In this document: piece after piece, positions 35,147-43,773 of the stretch
Numbering within the stretch: position 1 is the first letter of the stretch
How the letters are laid out: the number at the start of each line of letters is the position of its first letter
Assembly (NCBI GenBank): GCA_025964685.1
Contig: JAOPYG010000108.1
Span: 1-62,439, forward strand
From: Actinoallomurus sp.
Lineage (GTDB): Bacteria; Actinomycetota; Actinomycetes; Streptosporangiales; Streptosporangiaceae
Direction: 5' to 3'
DNA length: 62,439 nt
Position numbers and translations under genes: made by a program
Notes under the pieces: generated by a model
What the model saw: the letters and a program-made list of their open reading frames with translations, nothing else
What the model was told of the DNA's origin: nothing
Database searches by the model: none

Positions 35147-35174
35147 CGGGGGTCCGGCATGAACCGGGCCCCCG
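35147..35174 (+). terminator. Hairpin downstream of the small peptide gene
   Basis: CGGGGGTCCGG (35147-35157) pairs with CCGGGCCCCCG (35164-35174) at 10 of 11 positions around a 6-nt loop. It fits a terminator for the peptide gene, isolating it from the dehydrogenase gene that follows. Confidence 0.6.
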
Positions 35175-35308
35175 GAGCACCCATAGATGGCCATATCGGG
35201 AGATCTCGCCAAAGAGCCGCAACCGATTCGTGAGATCGTCCCTGTTCCTTTCTCCTTCGCGCCTGCTCTACTGCCCACAGGCCGGGTATGGGACGAGAGG
35301 TGAGCGTC

Positions 35309-37624
35309 GTGACGAAACAGGACGGTCCCCGCGCGCGGGAGGGCGCCCCGGTCACCGGACGGTCGTTCGCGGGCGGCGTCGGTGACAGCGCCCCGCGCCC
35401 CGACGGCGTGCTCAAGGTGCGGGGCGCGTTCGCGTACTCCTCCGACCTGTGGATGGACGGCATGCTGTGGGGCGCCACGCTGCGCAGCCCGCATCCGAGC
35501 GCCCGCATCCGCGGCATCGACGTGACCGAGGCGGTCAAGCTGCACGGCGTGCACGCCGTGCTCACCCACGAGGATGTCCCCGGCGCCAAGCACTACGGCC
35601 TGGAGCTGAAGGATCAGCCCGTGCTCGCCATCGACCAGGTCCGTTACCAGGGCGAAGCGGTGGCGATCGTGGCCGCGGACCATCCGGAGACCGCCCGCCG
35701 CGCGTGCGACCTGATCACGGTCGACTACGACGTACGCGAGCCGGTGACGGACGCGCGCGCCGCCGCGCTCGACCCGGCCTGCCCGAAGGTGCACGAGCGC
35801 GGCAACGTCGTACGCCACCAGCCCGTGCGGACCGGCGACACCTTCACCGCCGACGTGGTCGTGACGGGCGAGTACGAGGTGGGCATGCAGGACCAGGCGT
35901 TCCTCGGCCCCGAGTCGGGGCTCGCCGTGCCGGCCGAGGACGGCGGGGTCGACCTGTTCATCGCCACGCAGTGGCTCCACGTCGACCAGGAGCAGATCGC
36001 GCCCGTCCTGGGCCTGCCGCCGGACCGGATCCGGCTGACGCTGTCCGGGGTGGGCGGCGCGTTCGGGGCCCGCGAGGACTTGTCCATGCAGATCCACGCC
36101 TGCCTCCTCGCCCTGCACACCGCGCGGCCGGTCAAGATCGTCTACGGCCGTGAGGAGTCCTTCTCCGGGCACGTACACCGGCATCCGGCGACCCTTCGCT
36201 ACGAACACGGCGCCGGGCGGGACGGACGGCTCGTCTACGTCAAGGCCGAGATCATCCTCGACGGCGGGGCGTACTGCTCCTCCACTCCGGCGGTGGTCGG
36301 CAACGCCGCGTCGCTCGGCGCGGGGCCGTACGACGTGCCGAACGTCGCCGTCGACGCCTACGGGGTGTACACGAACAACCCGCCCTGCGGCGCCATGCGC
36401 GGCTTCGGCGCCGTGCAGGCCTGCTTCGCCTACGAGTCGCAGATGGACCGGCTCGCCGAGGCGTGCGGACTGGACCCGATCGAGATCCGCGTGCGCAACG
36501 CGCTGTCGGAGGGCTCACGCCTGCCGACCGGGCAGGTCGTGGACATGCCCGCGCCCCTCACCGACATGCTGCGCCGCGTGGCGAGGTTCCCCATGCCCGC
36601 GCCGGCCGACACGGCCGACCTGAGGAACCTGCCGGGCGGGGTGTCGAACACCACGCACGGCGAGGGGGTCGCCCGCGGCGTCGGGTACGGCATCGGCATC
36701 AAGAACATCTGCTACTCCGAGGGGTTCGACGACCTCTCCACGGCGCGGGTGCGCCTGGAGGTCTCGGGCGGTGAGGTCACCGTGCTGGTGCACACGGCGG
36801 CGGCCGAGGTCGGGCAGGGGCTGGTCACGCTCCAGGCGCAGATCGCACGTACGGAGCTGGGCGTCGAGCGGGTGACCGTCGCGCCCGCCGACACCACGGT
36901 GGGCTCCGCGGGCTCCTCCAGCGCGTCGCGCCAGTCGTACATGACCGGCGGCGCCGTACGGGCCGCCTGCGAGGCCGTGCGCGAGAGGGTGCTCCGTCTC
37001 GCCGGGATGCCCGGCGGCACCCTCAGCGGCGGGCACGTCGTCGCCGGCGGTACCGCGGTTCCGCTCGCCGAGGTGCTCGGCGACCGGGTGATCGAGGAGA
37101 CCCGGGAGTTCCACCACCGGCCTACGACGCCCCTGGACCCGCGAACCGGGCAGGGCGACTCCCACACGCAGTTCGCGTTCTGCGTGCACCGGGCGGTCGT
37201 CGACGTGGACGTCGAGCTGGGCCTCGTGAAGGTGGTCGAGCTGGCTGCCGTGCAGGACGTGGGCCGGATCCTCAACCCGATCGCCCTGGAAGGCCAGATC
37301 CACGGCGGGACGGCTCAGGGGCTGGGCCTCGCCCTGATGGAGGAGGTCCAGGTACGGGACGGCCGCATCCGTAACCCCTCCTTCACCGACTACCTCATCC
37401 CCACCATCCTCGACATGCCGCCGATGAGTCTGGAGATCCTGGAGAATCCCGATCCGCACGCGCCGTACGGGCTACGCGGCGCCGGTGAGCCGCCCACGCT
37501 GTCCTCGACCCCGGCGATCGTGGCCGCCGTACGGGACGCGTGCCGGCTGCCGCTGAGCCGGGTGCCGATACGCCCGGAGCACATTCTGGACGCGGCCGGG
37601 CGCGTTGGTCGAGGTCCGGCCTGA
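35309..37624 (+). CDS. Xanthine dehydrogenase-type molybdopterin-binding subunit (PucD/XdhB-like)
   Basis: About 771 residues (GTG 35309 after GAGAGG; an ATG at 35288 is also possible). Ald_Xan_dh_C a/b domain first (VLKVRGAFAYSSDL, LRSPHPSARI), then the molybdopterin-binding domain. Mo-pterin contacts are seen as VGGAFGAREDLSMQ, AMRGFGAVQ, EVGQGLVTLQAQI and the catalytic Glu in YGLRGAGEPPTLS. It hydroxylates purines or other heterocycles when assembled with a FAD subunit and a 2Fe-2S subunit, but neither is encoded here, so this is an orphan large subunit needing partners elsewhere. Confidence 0.87.
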   Translation: MTKQDGPRAREGAPVTGRSFAGGVGDSAPRPDGVLKVRGAFAYSSDLWMDGMLWGATLRSPHPSARIRGIDVTEAVKLHGVHAVLTHEDVPGAKHYGLELKDQPVLAIDQVRYQGEAVAIVAADHPETARRACDLITVDYDVREPVTDARAAALDPACPKVHERGNVVRHQPVRTGDTFTADVVVTGEYEVGMQDQAFLGPESGLAVPAEDGGVDLFIATQWLHVDQEQIAPVLGLPPDRIRLTLSGVGGAFGAREDLSMQIHACLLALHTARPVKIVYGREESFSGHVHRHPATLRYEHGAGRDGRLVYVKAEIILDGGAYCSSTPAVVGNAASLGAGPYDVPNVAVDAYGVYTNNPPCGAMRGFGAVQACFAYESQMDRLAEACGLDPIEIRVRNALSEGSRLPTGQVVDMPAPLTDMLRRVARFPMPAPADTADLRNLPGGVSNTTHGEGVARGVGYGIGIKNICYSEGFDDLSTARVRLEVSGGEVTVLVHTAAAEVGQGLVTLQAQIARTELGVERVTVAPADTTVGSAGSSSASRQSYMTGGAVRAACEAVRERVLRLAGMPGGTLSGGHVVAGGTAVPLAEVLGDRVIEETREFHHRPTTPLDPRTGQGDSHTQFAFCVHRAVVDVDVELGLVKVVELAAVQDVGRILNPIALEGQIHGGTAQGLGLALMEEVQVRDGRIRNPSFTDYLIPTILDMPPMSLEILENPDPHAPYGLRGAGEPPTLSSTPAIVAAVRDACRLPLSRVPIRPEHILDAAGRVGRGPA

Positions 37625-37675
37625 CGGACCGCTCCCCTACTCTCTCCGCATCGCCCCATCGATCGGAGGCCCCGC

Positions 37676-38296
37676 ATGCTCGTTCACCCCTGGGATTCGG
37701 CCGAGGACGAGGAGTGGCGCGCCTGGCTCGCCGAACGCGACTTCGGCCAGCTGATCGCCGGCGGGCGCGGGCGCGACCTGCCGGTCGTCGTGCCCACCCA
37801 TTTCCTCTTCGACGGAGAGCAGACGGTCTGGCTGCACCTGGCCCGCCCCAACCCCGTCTGGGAGCCGCTGGAGGAGCACCCGCGCGCGCTGCTGACCGTG
37901 GTCGACGACTACACCTACGTCCGCTCGGAGTGGAACGCGAACCCCGGCAGCGCGGTCGAGCGCGGCGTGCCGACGTCGTACTACGCGACCGTGCAGCTCG
38001 CCGGCGACGTCCGCGTGATCGATGACCCGGACGAGAAGGCGGCCCTCCTCGACCGCCAGCTGGGCCATTTCGAGCCGGGATCCGCGCGGCTGCCCGTGGC
38101 CGCGGACGAGGACCCGGACCGCCGGCTGCTGCCCGGCATCCGCGGCATCGAGCTGACCGTCACCGGCGTACGGGCCAAGTTCAAGTACGGCGGCAACAAG
38201 GAGGCCACCCACGTACGGGAGATCGCCGACCGGCTCGAGGAGCGCGGCACCCGCGCCGACATCGCGGCCCGCGACCACGCCCTGCGCCGCGTGTAG
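37676..38296 (+). CDS. FMN-binding split-barrel protein, PaiB type
   Basis: 206 residues. Split-barrel flavin fold with PVVVPTHFLFD, LHLARPNPVWEPLEEHPRALL and PTSYYATVQLAGDVRVID, matching PaiB-like FMN-binding proteins. B. subtilis PaiB is called a negative transcriptional regulator, but most homologues are better seen as flavin- or heme-handling enzymes. The ATG follows GGAGGC. It lies 51 bp after the molybdopterin subunit gene and may share its transcript. Confidence 0.8.
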   Translation: MLVHPWDSAEDEEWRAWLAERDFGQLIAGGRGRDLPVVVPTHFLFDGEQTVWLHLARPNPVWEPLEEHPRALLTVVDDYTYVRSEWNANPGSAVERGVPTSYYATVQLAGDVRVIDDPDEKAALLDRQLGHFEPGSARLPVAADEDPDRRLLPGIRGIELTVTGVRAKFKYGGNKEATHVREIADRLEERGTRADIAARDHALRRV

Positions 38297-38388
38297 ACGG
38301 CGCGCACCGATACCGTTGACTCTGGTGTGCCGGGAAGTCTGGTCGGCGCTGTCCTTGGTGATCCTTCAGGTGAGGAAGAGGCAGTGTC

Positions 38389-39858
38389 GTGACGGACGTG
38401 GAGCCCTTCGGCAGAGTGATCCTGCTGATCGCCCTCATCGGCACGCTCGCCGTCCTGTCCAACCGCTTCGGCGAGCGCCTGCGCGTCCCGGCCCCCGCGA
38501 TCTTCCTCCTGGGCGCCGCCGTCGCCGCCGGCATCTGGCCCCGGCTGGGCACGGTGAGCATCCCGACGGTCGAGAAGATCGTCACAGTGGCGCTCGCGGT
38601 GATCCTCTTCGACGGCGGCATGCACATCGGCCGTCGCCGGTTCCGCTCGGCGGCGGGCGCGACGGTGTGGCTCGGTGTGGCCGGCACCCTCGTGACCACC
38701 GCGGCTCTGGCCTTGCTCGCCCACTACGCGTTCGGCATCGACTGGCGCATCGCGATGCTGCTCGGCACGGCCCTCGCTCCCACCGATCCGGCCGTGGTGT
38801 TCTCCGTGCTCGGCCGGCGCGAGATCGCGGGACGCACCGGCACGTTGCTGGAGGGTGAGTCCGGCGCGAACGATCCGGTGGGCATCGCGTTGATGGTGGC
38901 GCTGATCGGCGCGGGTGCGGCGGGGTGGTCGACGGCCGGCCGGGTCACGCTGGAGTTCCTGCAGCAGATGGCCATCGGGGCGGCCGTCGGCGTCGCGGGC
39001 GGCATGGCGCTGTTGTTCTTCATGCGGCGGGTGCCGCTTCCCAGCGCCGGTCTCTACGCGCTGCGTGTCCTGTTCGGCGCCCTCATGATCTACGGGCTGG
39101 CGACGGTGGCGCAGGGCTCGGGCTTCCTGGCCGTTTTCGCGGCCGGCATCCTGCTCGGTGACGAGCGCGCGCCGTACAAGCGGGAGATCGAACGGTTCCA
39201 CTCCTCCCTGGCGAGCCTCGGCGAGATCGTCGCGTTCACCATGCTGGGCCTCACGATCAGGCTCAGCGACCTGCGCGACGGCGGGGCGCTCTGGATCGGG
39301 CTGCTGCTGGCCGTCGCACTGGCCCTCGTCATCCGCCCGGTGTTCGGGGGCCTCGTGCTGTGGCCGATCCGGCTCCAGCGCAACGAGCGCGTGTTCGTGC
39401 TCTGGACCGGGCTGAAGGGCGCGGTGCCGATCCTGCTCGGAACCTTCATCCTGCAGGCCGGCCTGCCCGGCGCGCACCGCGCGTACGCGATCATCTTCGT
39501 GGTCGTGGCGTTCTCGGTCGTCGTGCAGGGCGGGCTGGTGCCGACCCTGGCCCACCGGCTCCACATTCCGCTGCGCACCGTGGAGCCTGAGCCATGGAGT
39601 CTGGGCGTCCGCTTCCAGGAGGAGCCCGAGGGCCTGCACCGCTACCAGGTGGCCGCCGGCTCCGCCGCCGACGGCGCGACCGTGGACTCTCTGCCGTGCG
39701 GCGAGGACGCCTGGGTCAGCTTCGTGATCCGTGAGGGGCGCCTCCTCCCGGTACGCGCCGACACCGAGATGCGGGCCGGCGACGAGGTCCTGGTGCTGGC
39801 GGACGACGCTCCGCACCTGGAGGCCGTCTTCACGGAGCCGACTGACAAAAGCGGATGA
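38389..39858 (+). CDS. CPA1-family cation/proton antiporter (NhaP/CvrA-like) with TrkA-C-like tail
   Basis: 489 residues. About 12 membrane helices (residues 8-395) with the ion-binding signature GTALAPTDPAVVF and, later, GESGANDPVGIAL (acidic Asp residues of the CPA1 pore), followed by a cytoplasmic regulatory tail whose end resembles a TrkA-C/RCK_C domain (FVIREGRLLPVRADTEMRAGDEV). Exchanges K+ or Na+ for H+ for pH and volume control. GTG start at 38389. Stand-alone gene; a CTGACAC palindrome follows its stop. Confidence 0.88.
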   Translation: MTDVEPFGRVILLIALIGTLAVLSNRFGERLRVPAPAIFLLGAAVAAGIWPRLGTVSIPTVEKIVTVALAVILFDGGMHIGRRRFRSAAGATVWLGVAGTLVTTAALALLAHYAFGIDWRIAMLLGTALAPTDPAVVFSVLGRREIAGRTGTLLEGESGANDPVGIALMVALIGAGAAGWSTAGRVTLEFLQQMAIGAAVGVAGGMALLFFMRRVPLPSAGLYALRVLFGALMIYGLATVAQGSGFLAVFAAGILLGDERAPYKREIERFHSSLASLGEIVAFTMLGLTIRLSDLRDGGALWIGLLLAVALALVIRPVFGGLVLWPIRLQRNERVFVLWTGLKGAVPILLGTFILQAGLPGAHRAYAIIFVVVAFSVVVQGGLVPTLAHRLHIPLRTVEPEPWSLGVRFQEEPEGLHRYQVAAGSAADGATVDSLPCGEDAWVSFVIREGRLLPVRADTEMRAGDEVLVLADDAPHLEAVFTEPTDKSG

Positions 39859-39860
39859 GG

Positions 39861-39875
39861 CTGACACTGTGTCAG
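39861..39875. promoter_or_regulatory. Palindrome CTGACAC-T-GTGTCAG upstream of ald
   Basis: A perfect 15-bp dyad directly after the antiporter stop codon and 90 bp before the alanine dehydrogenase start. Size and symmetry suit a TetR/GntR-type operator. It is too short for a strong terminator. Confidence 0.5.
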
Positions 39876-39896
39876 CATCCTTGGGAATACAAATAC

Positions 39897-39938
39897 ATGC
39901 TGCTCATCGCGATTCTGGTCATCCGCGTCGCACCCTAA
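39897..39938 (+). CDS. Possible 13-residue leader peptide rich in Leu/Ile/Val
   Basis: ATG 39897 to TAA 39938 encodes MLLIAILVIRVAP: eight of 13 residues are branched-chain. It ends 26 bp before the ald start. A weak GGGA lies 9 nt upstream of the ATG. Its position and bias recall transcription-attenuation leaders, but no clear alternative terminator hairpin can be seen between it and ald, so it could be chance. Confidence 0.3.
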   Translation: MLLIAILVIRVAP

Positions 39939-39964
39939 GGGAGAGCCCAAACAAGGAGCGCATT

Positions 39965-41080
39965 GTGAAGATCGGCGTACCGCGCGAGATCAAGAATAAT
40001 GAGTATCGCGTCGCCATGACCCCTGCCGGTGCGCACGAGCTGGTGCGGCACGGCCATGAGGTCTTCGTCGAACACCAGGCGGGTGCCGGTTCGAACATCC
40101 CCGATGAGGACTACATCGGCGCGGGAGCCAAGATCCTTGAGACCGCCGACGACGTGTGGGCGACCGGCGAGCTGATCTTGAAGGTCAAGGAGCCGATCGA
40201 GCCGGAGTACGGCCGGATGCGCAAGGGCCAGACGCTCTTCACCTACCTGCACCTCGCCGCCTCGCGCGAGTGCACCCGGGCCCTGCTCGACTCGGGGATC
40301 ACCTCCATCGCGTACGAGACCGTGCAGTTGCCGAACCGGTCGCTGCCGCTCCTGGCTCCGATGTCAGAGGTCGCCGGCCGCCTGGCTCCGCAGGTCGGCG
40401 CGTACAACCTGATGAAATTCAACGGTGGCCGCGGCGTGCTGCCCGGCGGCGTGCCCGGTGTCGCGCCGGCCAAGGTCGTGGTCATCGGCGGTGGCGTGTC
40501 CGGACTGAACGCCGCCCAGGTCGCGGTCGGCATGGGCGCCGACGTGACGATCATGGACGTCAGCATCGACCGCCTGCGCCACATCGACTCGATCTACCAG
40601 GGTCGCCTCAAGACGCTCATGTCCAACGCCTACGCCGTCGAGCAGGCCGTCCTGGAAGCCGACCTGGTCATCGGCGCGGTGCTGATCCCCGGCGCCAAGG
40701 CGCCCATGCTGGTGTCCAACGACCTCGTCTCGCGGATGAAGGCCGGCTCCGTGCTCGTCGACATCGCCATCGACCAGGGCGGCTGCTTCGAGGACTCCCG
40801 TCCCACGACACACGACGAGCCGACCTACGCCGTGCACGACTCGGTCTTCTACTGCGTCGCGAACATGCCGGGCTCGGTACCGCGCACGTCGACGTACGCG
40901 CTGACGAATGTCACGCTGCCGTACGCCATCGCGCTGGCCGGCAAGGGCTGGCAGCAGGCCGTCACCGACGACCGGGCCCTCGCCCAGGGGCTCAGCACCC
41001 ACGAGGGACGGCTCACCAGCTACCCGGTCGCCGAGGCCCACGGCCTGGACTACGTCGAGCCGGACGAGCTCCTCGTCTGA
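39965..41080 (+). CDS. ald: Alanine dehydrogenase
   Basis: 371 residues; reversible NADH-dependent conversion of pyruvate + ammonia to L-alanine. N-terminal substrate domain [20 protein letters not shown] with the pyruvate-binding Arg; KVKEPIEPE carries the conserved Lys and [11 protein letters not shown] the catalytic His. The Rossmann domain has [16 protein letters not shown] and the C-terminal [21 protein letters not shown] signature. The GTG at 39965 follows AAGGAG. Likely regulated through the upstream dyad at 39861-39875. Length matches the family (about 370). Confidence 0.96.
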   Translation: MKIGVPREIKNNEYRVAMTPAGAHELVRHGHEVFVEHQAGAGSNIPDEDYIGAGAKILETADDVWATGELILKVKEPIEPEYGRMRKGQTLFTYLHLAASRECTRALLDSGITSIAYETVQLPNRSLPLLAPMSEVAGRLAPQVGAYNLMKFNGGRGVLPGGVPGVAPAKVVVIGGGVSGLNAAQVAVGMGADVTIMDVSIDRLRHIDSIYQGRLKTLMSNAYAVEQAVLEADLVIGAVLIPGAKAPMLVSNDLVSRMKAGSVLVDIAIDQGGCFEDSRPTTHDEPTYAVHDSVFYCVANMPGSVPRTSTYALTNVTLPYAIALAGKGWQQAVTDDRALAQGLSTHEGRLTSYPVAEAHGLDYVEPDELLV

Positions 41081-41129
41081 GGCCGCCCGCGAACGGTGTC
41101 GAGCGACCCGGTCCCGTAATGTGCCGTGC

Positions 41130-41723
41130 ATGGGCGAATTGATCCTGGTGCGGCACGGCGAGACGGAATGGTCTCGTGAGGGTCGCCACACCGGCCGTAC
41201 GGACCTGCCGCTCACGCCGCGAGGTGAGGAGCAGGCGCGTGCGCTCGCGCCGCTGCTCGCCGACCGCAAGATCGTGCTGGCGCTGTCCAGCCCGGCCCTG
41301 CGGGCGCGCCGCACCGCCGAGCTTGCCGGGCTCACCGGCGTCGAGACCGACGAGCGGCTCTGGGAGTGGGACTACGGCGAGTATGAGGGACTGAGCACGA
41401 CGCGGATCCGCGAGGATCGCCCGGGATGGTACCTGTGGCGCGACGGGGTGATCGGCGGCGAGACGGTCGACCAGGTCGGCAAGCGCGTGGACGGCGTGCT
41501 GGAGCGGGTCCGGCCCGTGCTCGCGGACGGTGACGTCGTCCTGGTCGCCCACGGCCACGTCCTGCGGATCCTGACCGCGCGCTGGCTTGGCCTGCCTGCC
41601 GCCGACGGCCGGCTGTTCAAGCTCGGCACCGGCACTCTGTCCACGCTCGGCACCGAGCACGACGAACCCGTCATCAGTACCTGGAACGTCCCCGCGTCGC
41701 AGACGGGCAACGGACATGAGTGA
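41130..41723 (+). CDS. Histidine phosphatase superfamily protein (phosphoglycerate mutase-like)
   Basis: 197 residues. The phospho-acceptor motif LVRHGETEW sits at the N-terminus; the second catalytic His is in VVLVAHGHVLRIL, and the proton donor region is WEWDYGEYEGLS. The compact size indicates a phosphatase of the SixA/CobC/AcpA-like branch rather than a glycolytic mutase. Substrate unknown. Its stop overlaps the next start by 8 bp, so it is coupled to the alpha/beta hydrolase. Confidence 0.85.
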   Translation: MGELILVRHGETEWSREGRHTGRTDLPLTPRGEEQARALAPLLADRKIVLALSSPALRARRTAELAGLTGVETDERLWEWDYGEYEGLSTTRIREDRPGWYLWRDGVIGGETVDQVGKRVDGVLERVRPVLADGDVVLVAHGHVLRILTARWLGLPAADGRLFKLGTGTLSTLGTEHDEPVISTWNVPASQTGNGHE

Positions 41724-42405
41724 GCTCCGCACGATCGACACCGGCGGCGCGCGTCTCGCCTGCCGGGTCGCCGGGGACGACGCGGCGCCCGCCCTGGTGC
41801 TGCTGCACGCCCTGGGAGAGGACGGATCGACCTGGGCCGCGACGGCGCGGCGGCTGGCCGGGCGGTACCAGGTGTACGCGCCGGACCTGCGCGGGCACGG
41901 GCACAGCGACCGCTGCCCGGAGTACTCCTTCGAGCTGATGCGCGATGACGTCCTCGGCCTGCTCGACACCCTGGGCCGGGACCAGGTCACCCTGGTCGGA
42001 CACTCGATGGGCGCCGTCGTGGCGTACCTGCTCGCCGGGGAGCGTCCGGAGCGGGTGGACCGGCTGGTGCTCGAGGAGCCTCCGCCGCCCGTCCCCGCCG
42101 ACCCGGCACGGATCCTGACGGAGGAGGAACGCGAAGAGCCCGCGTCCTTCGACTGGAAGATGGCCGCGGCGATCTACCGGCAGCGCAACGCCCCTGACCC
42201 CGCCTACTGGAACCGGCTCGCCGCGATCACCGCCCCCACGCTGATCGTCGCCGGTGGCTCCGGCAGCCACCTCCCGCAGAACGAGATGACGAGGATGGCA
42301 CGCACGATCCCCGACTGCCGGCTCATCACCATCGAGGCCGGCCACCTCGTGCACGAGAAGGAGCCCGAGGAGTTCACCGCGCGGGTCGAGGCCTTTCTCA
42401 GCTGA
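41716..42405 (+). CDS. Alpha/beta-fold hydrolase
   Basis: 229 residues. Oxyanion region LLHALGEDGSTW, nucleophile elbow GHSMGA, acid in the APTLIVAGGSGSH strand region and catalytic His in EAGHLVHEKEP. The family covers esterases, lactonases and haloperoxidase-like enzymes, so the substrate is open. The start codon lies inside the end of the phosphatase gene. The protein ends 5 bp before the convergent DUF2236 gene. Confidence 0.85.
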   Translation: MSELRTIDTGGARLACRVAGDDAAPALVLLHALGEDGSTWAATARRLAGRYQVYAPDLRGHGHSDRCPEYSFELMRDDVLGLLDTLGRDQVTLVGHSMGAVVAYLLAGERPERVDRLVLEEPPPPVPADPARILTEEEREEPASFDWKMAAAIYRQRNAPDPAYWNRLAAITAPTLIVAGGSGSHLPQNEMTRMARTIPDCRLITIEAGHLVHEKEPEEFTARVEAFLS

Positions 42406-42410
42406 TCCGG

Positions 42411-43250
42411 TCAGGACACCGCGAGCAGGTCCGGACCGCTGCCGCGGGTCAGGTCCCGCGCGCGCCGCGCGTCCGGTGAGTAGCGCCACGCCTCCGGGAC
42501 GACCCGCGTGCCCCGGTACAGCGCCTTCAGCCAGCCCGTCGCCCAGGCGTCCTCCAGCGGCGTCGCCGGCAGGCCGTACATGCGTCGGGCCCAGCGCGGC
42601 AGCGTCGCGACGACGAGGGTGGCCACGCCCGGGGCGGCCAGCTTGAGCGGCAGCCACTGGCGGGGCACGGTCGGGTTGAAGAGGCGCCGGAGCCCTTCCT
42701 TGGCGTCGCGGCAGGCATAGATCTGCCCCCGCATCTCCGCGTAGTAGGCCCTCATCTCGGCGACCGACGCGGGGATCCGCGCCGGATCCAGGCCGACGAC
42801 CGCACCGGCCCGGCGCTGCTCGTCCACGAACGCGTCGGCGTCGGCGGCGGTCAGCGGGACGCCGGCGCGGAGCGCGACGCCGAGGTAGGAGTCCACCTCG
42901 CCCATGTGCACCCACAGGAGGTTCTCGGGCGCGTCGACCGGGAACACCTCGCCCGTGTCGAGGTTGAGCCCGCTCAGCCGCGAGTGCAGGTTGCGCACCC
43001 GGCGGCCGACCCGCTCCACCTCGTCGTGGGTGCCGTAGGTGCGGACGCGGACGAACTCGATGGTGCGGCCGAGTCGTGCCCAGGCCGCCCGCGGGTCCAT
43101 CAGCTCGGAGTTCTGCGCGGTGCCCCACATGGACGGCGGGTGCAGTGCCTGCAGGATGAGGGCGCGGAAGCCGGCGATCATCTGCACGGGCTCGGCCATC
43201 ACGCGCCACGTCACGGAGCCGGGACCGAACAGGCCGTAGTCCTCGCTCAC
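42411..43250 (-). CDS. DUF2236 / MpaB-family heme oxygenase-like protein
   Basis: 279 residues. The N-terminal GPGSVTWRVMAEPVQMIAGF, then LQALHPPSMWG and the central ENLLWVHMGEVDSYL follow the DUF2236 family (MpaB, latex-clearing protein Lcp), where conserved His and Arg/Thr residues hold a heme b. Predicted cytoplasmic or peripheral oxidase/oxygenase of unknown substrate. A palindrome (43295-43310) lies 45 bp upstream of the ATG. Confidence 0.8.
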   Translation of the reverse strand: MSEDYGLFGPGSVTWRVMAEPVQMIAGFRALILQALHPPSMWGTAQNSELMDPRAAWARLGRTIEFVRVRTYGTHDEVERVGRRVRNLHSRLSGLNLDTGEVFPVDAPENLLWVHMGEVDSYLGVALRAGVPLTAADADAFVDEQRRAGAVVGLDPARIPASVAEMRAYYAEMRGQIYACRDAKEGLRRLFNPTVPRQWLPLKLAAPGVATLVVATLPRWARRMYGLPATPLEDAWATGWLKALYRGTRVVPEAWRYSPDARRARDLTRGSGPDLLAVS

Positions 43251-43294
43251 CGTTCACCGTCCTCGGGGGCACACAGTCCTACGAAGGACCGCGG

Positions 43295-43310
43295 ATAAGT
43301 GATGACTTAT
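43295..43310. promoter_or_regulatory. Palindrome ATAAGT-GATG-ACTTAT
   Basis: Perfect 6-bp arms in an A+T-rich patch between CutA and the DUF2236 gene, placed in the probable promoter of the latter (minus strand). A TetR- or MarR-type operator is possible; no regulator gene is adjacent. Confidence 0.45.
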
Positions 43311-43355
43311 TACCCCGGAAACGCAACGATCACACCCTGACCGGTCCGCGCGGGG

Positions 43356-43679
43356 TCACTCCGCGGTCTGCTCGCTCACCCAGGCCAGGTATTCGGCACT
43401 GCCCGCCACCACCGGCGTCCCGATGATCTCGGGGGTGTCGTACGAGTGCTGCTCGGTGATCAGCGTGGCGAGCTCCTCGAAGCAGTCGGTGGTGGTCTTG
43501 AACAACACCATCCACTCTTCGGCGGACTCGATCTCCCCTTCCCACCAGTAGGTGCTGGCGATCGGGCCGACCAGCTGAGCGCAGGCCGCGAGGCGCCCGG
43601 TGACCGCCGACTTCGCGAGCTCGGCGGCCTCCTTGCGCGAATCGGTGGTCGTCGTCACCTGGACGTACGCCTCGGCCAT
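43356..43679 (-). CDS. cutA: Divalent-cation tolerance protein CutA
   Basis: 107 residues, the usual family length. YVQVTTTTDSRKEAAELAKSA at the N-terminus, GRLAACAQLVGPIASTYWWEGEIE in the middle (residues ~30-53) and MVLFKTTTDCFEELATLI follow CutA. It forms very stable ferredoxin-like trimers; the original copper-tolerance phenotype in E. coli is indirect and the true role is unclear. Confidence 0.93.
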   Translation of the reverse strand: MAEAYVQVTTTTDSRKEAAELAKSAVTGRLAACAQLVGPIASTYWWEGEIESAEEWMVLFKTTTDCFEELATLITEQHSYDTPEIIGTPVVAGSAEYLAWVSEQTAE

Positions 43680-43773
43680 CAGCGACTCCTTCCCCGCCCG
43701 ATCGTAGCTCCGCTACCAGCTCTGATCCCGTAATGATCGCACCATCGTTTTCGTTACGATCACGTCACCGTGG

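Noticed and set aside
37981-39867. A 628-codon minus-strand frame opposite the antiporter and PaiB-like genes
   Set aside because: It is antisense to two clear genes, extremely rich in Asp/His/Gln/Arg and has no hydrophobic or domain pattern.
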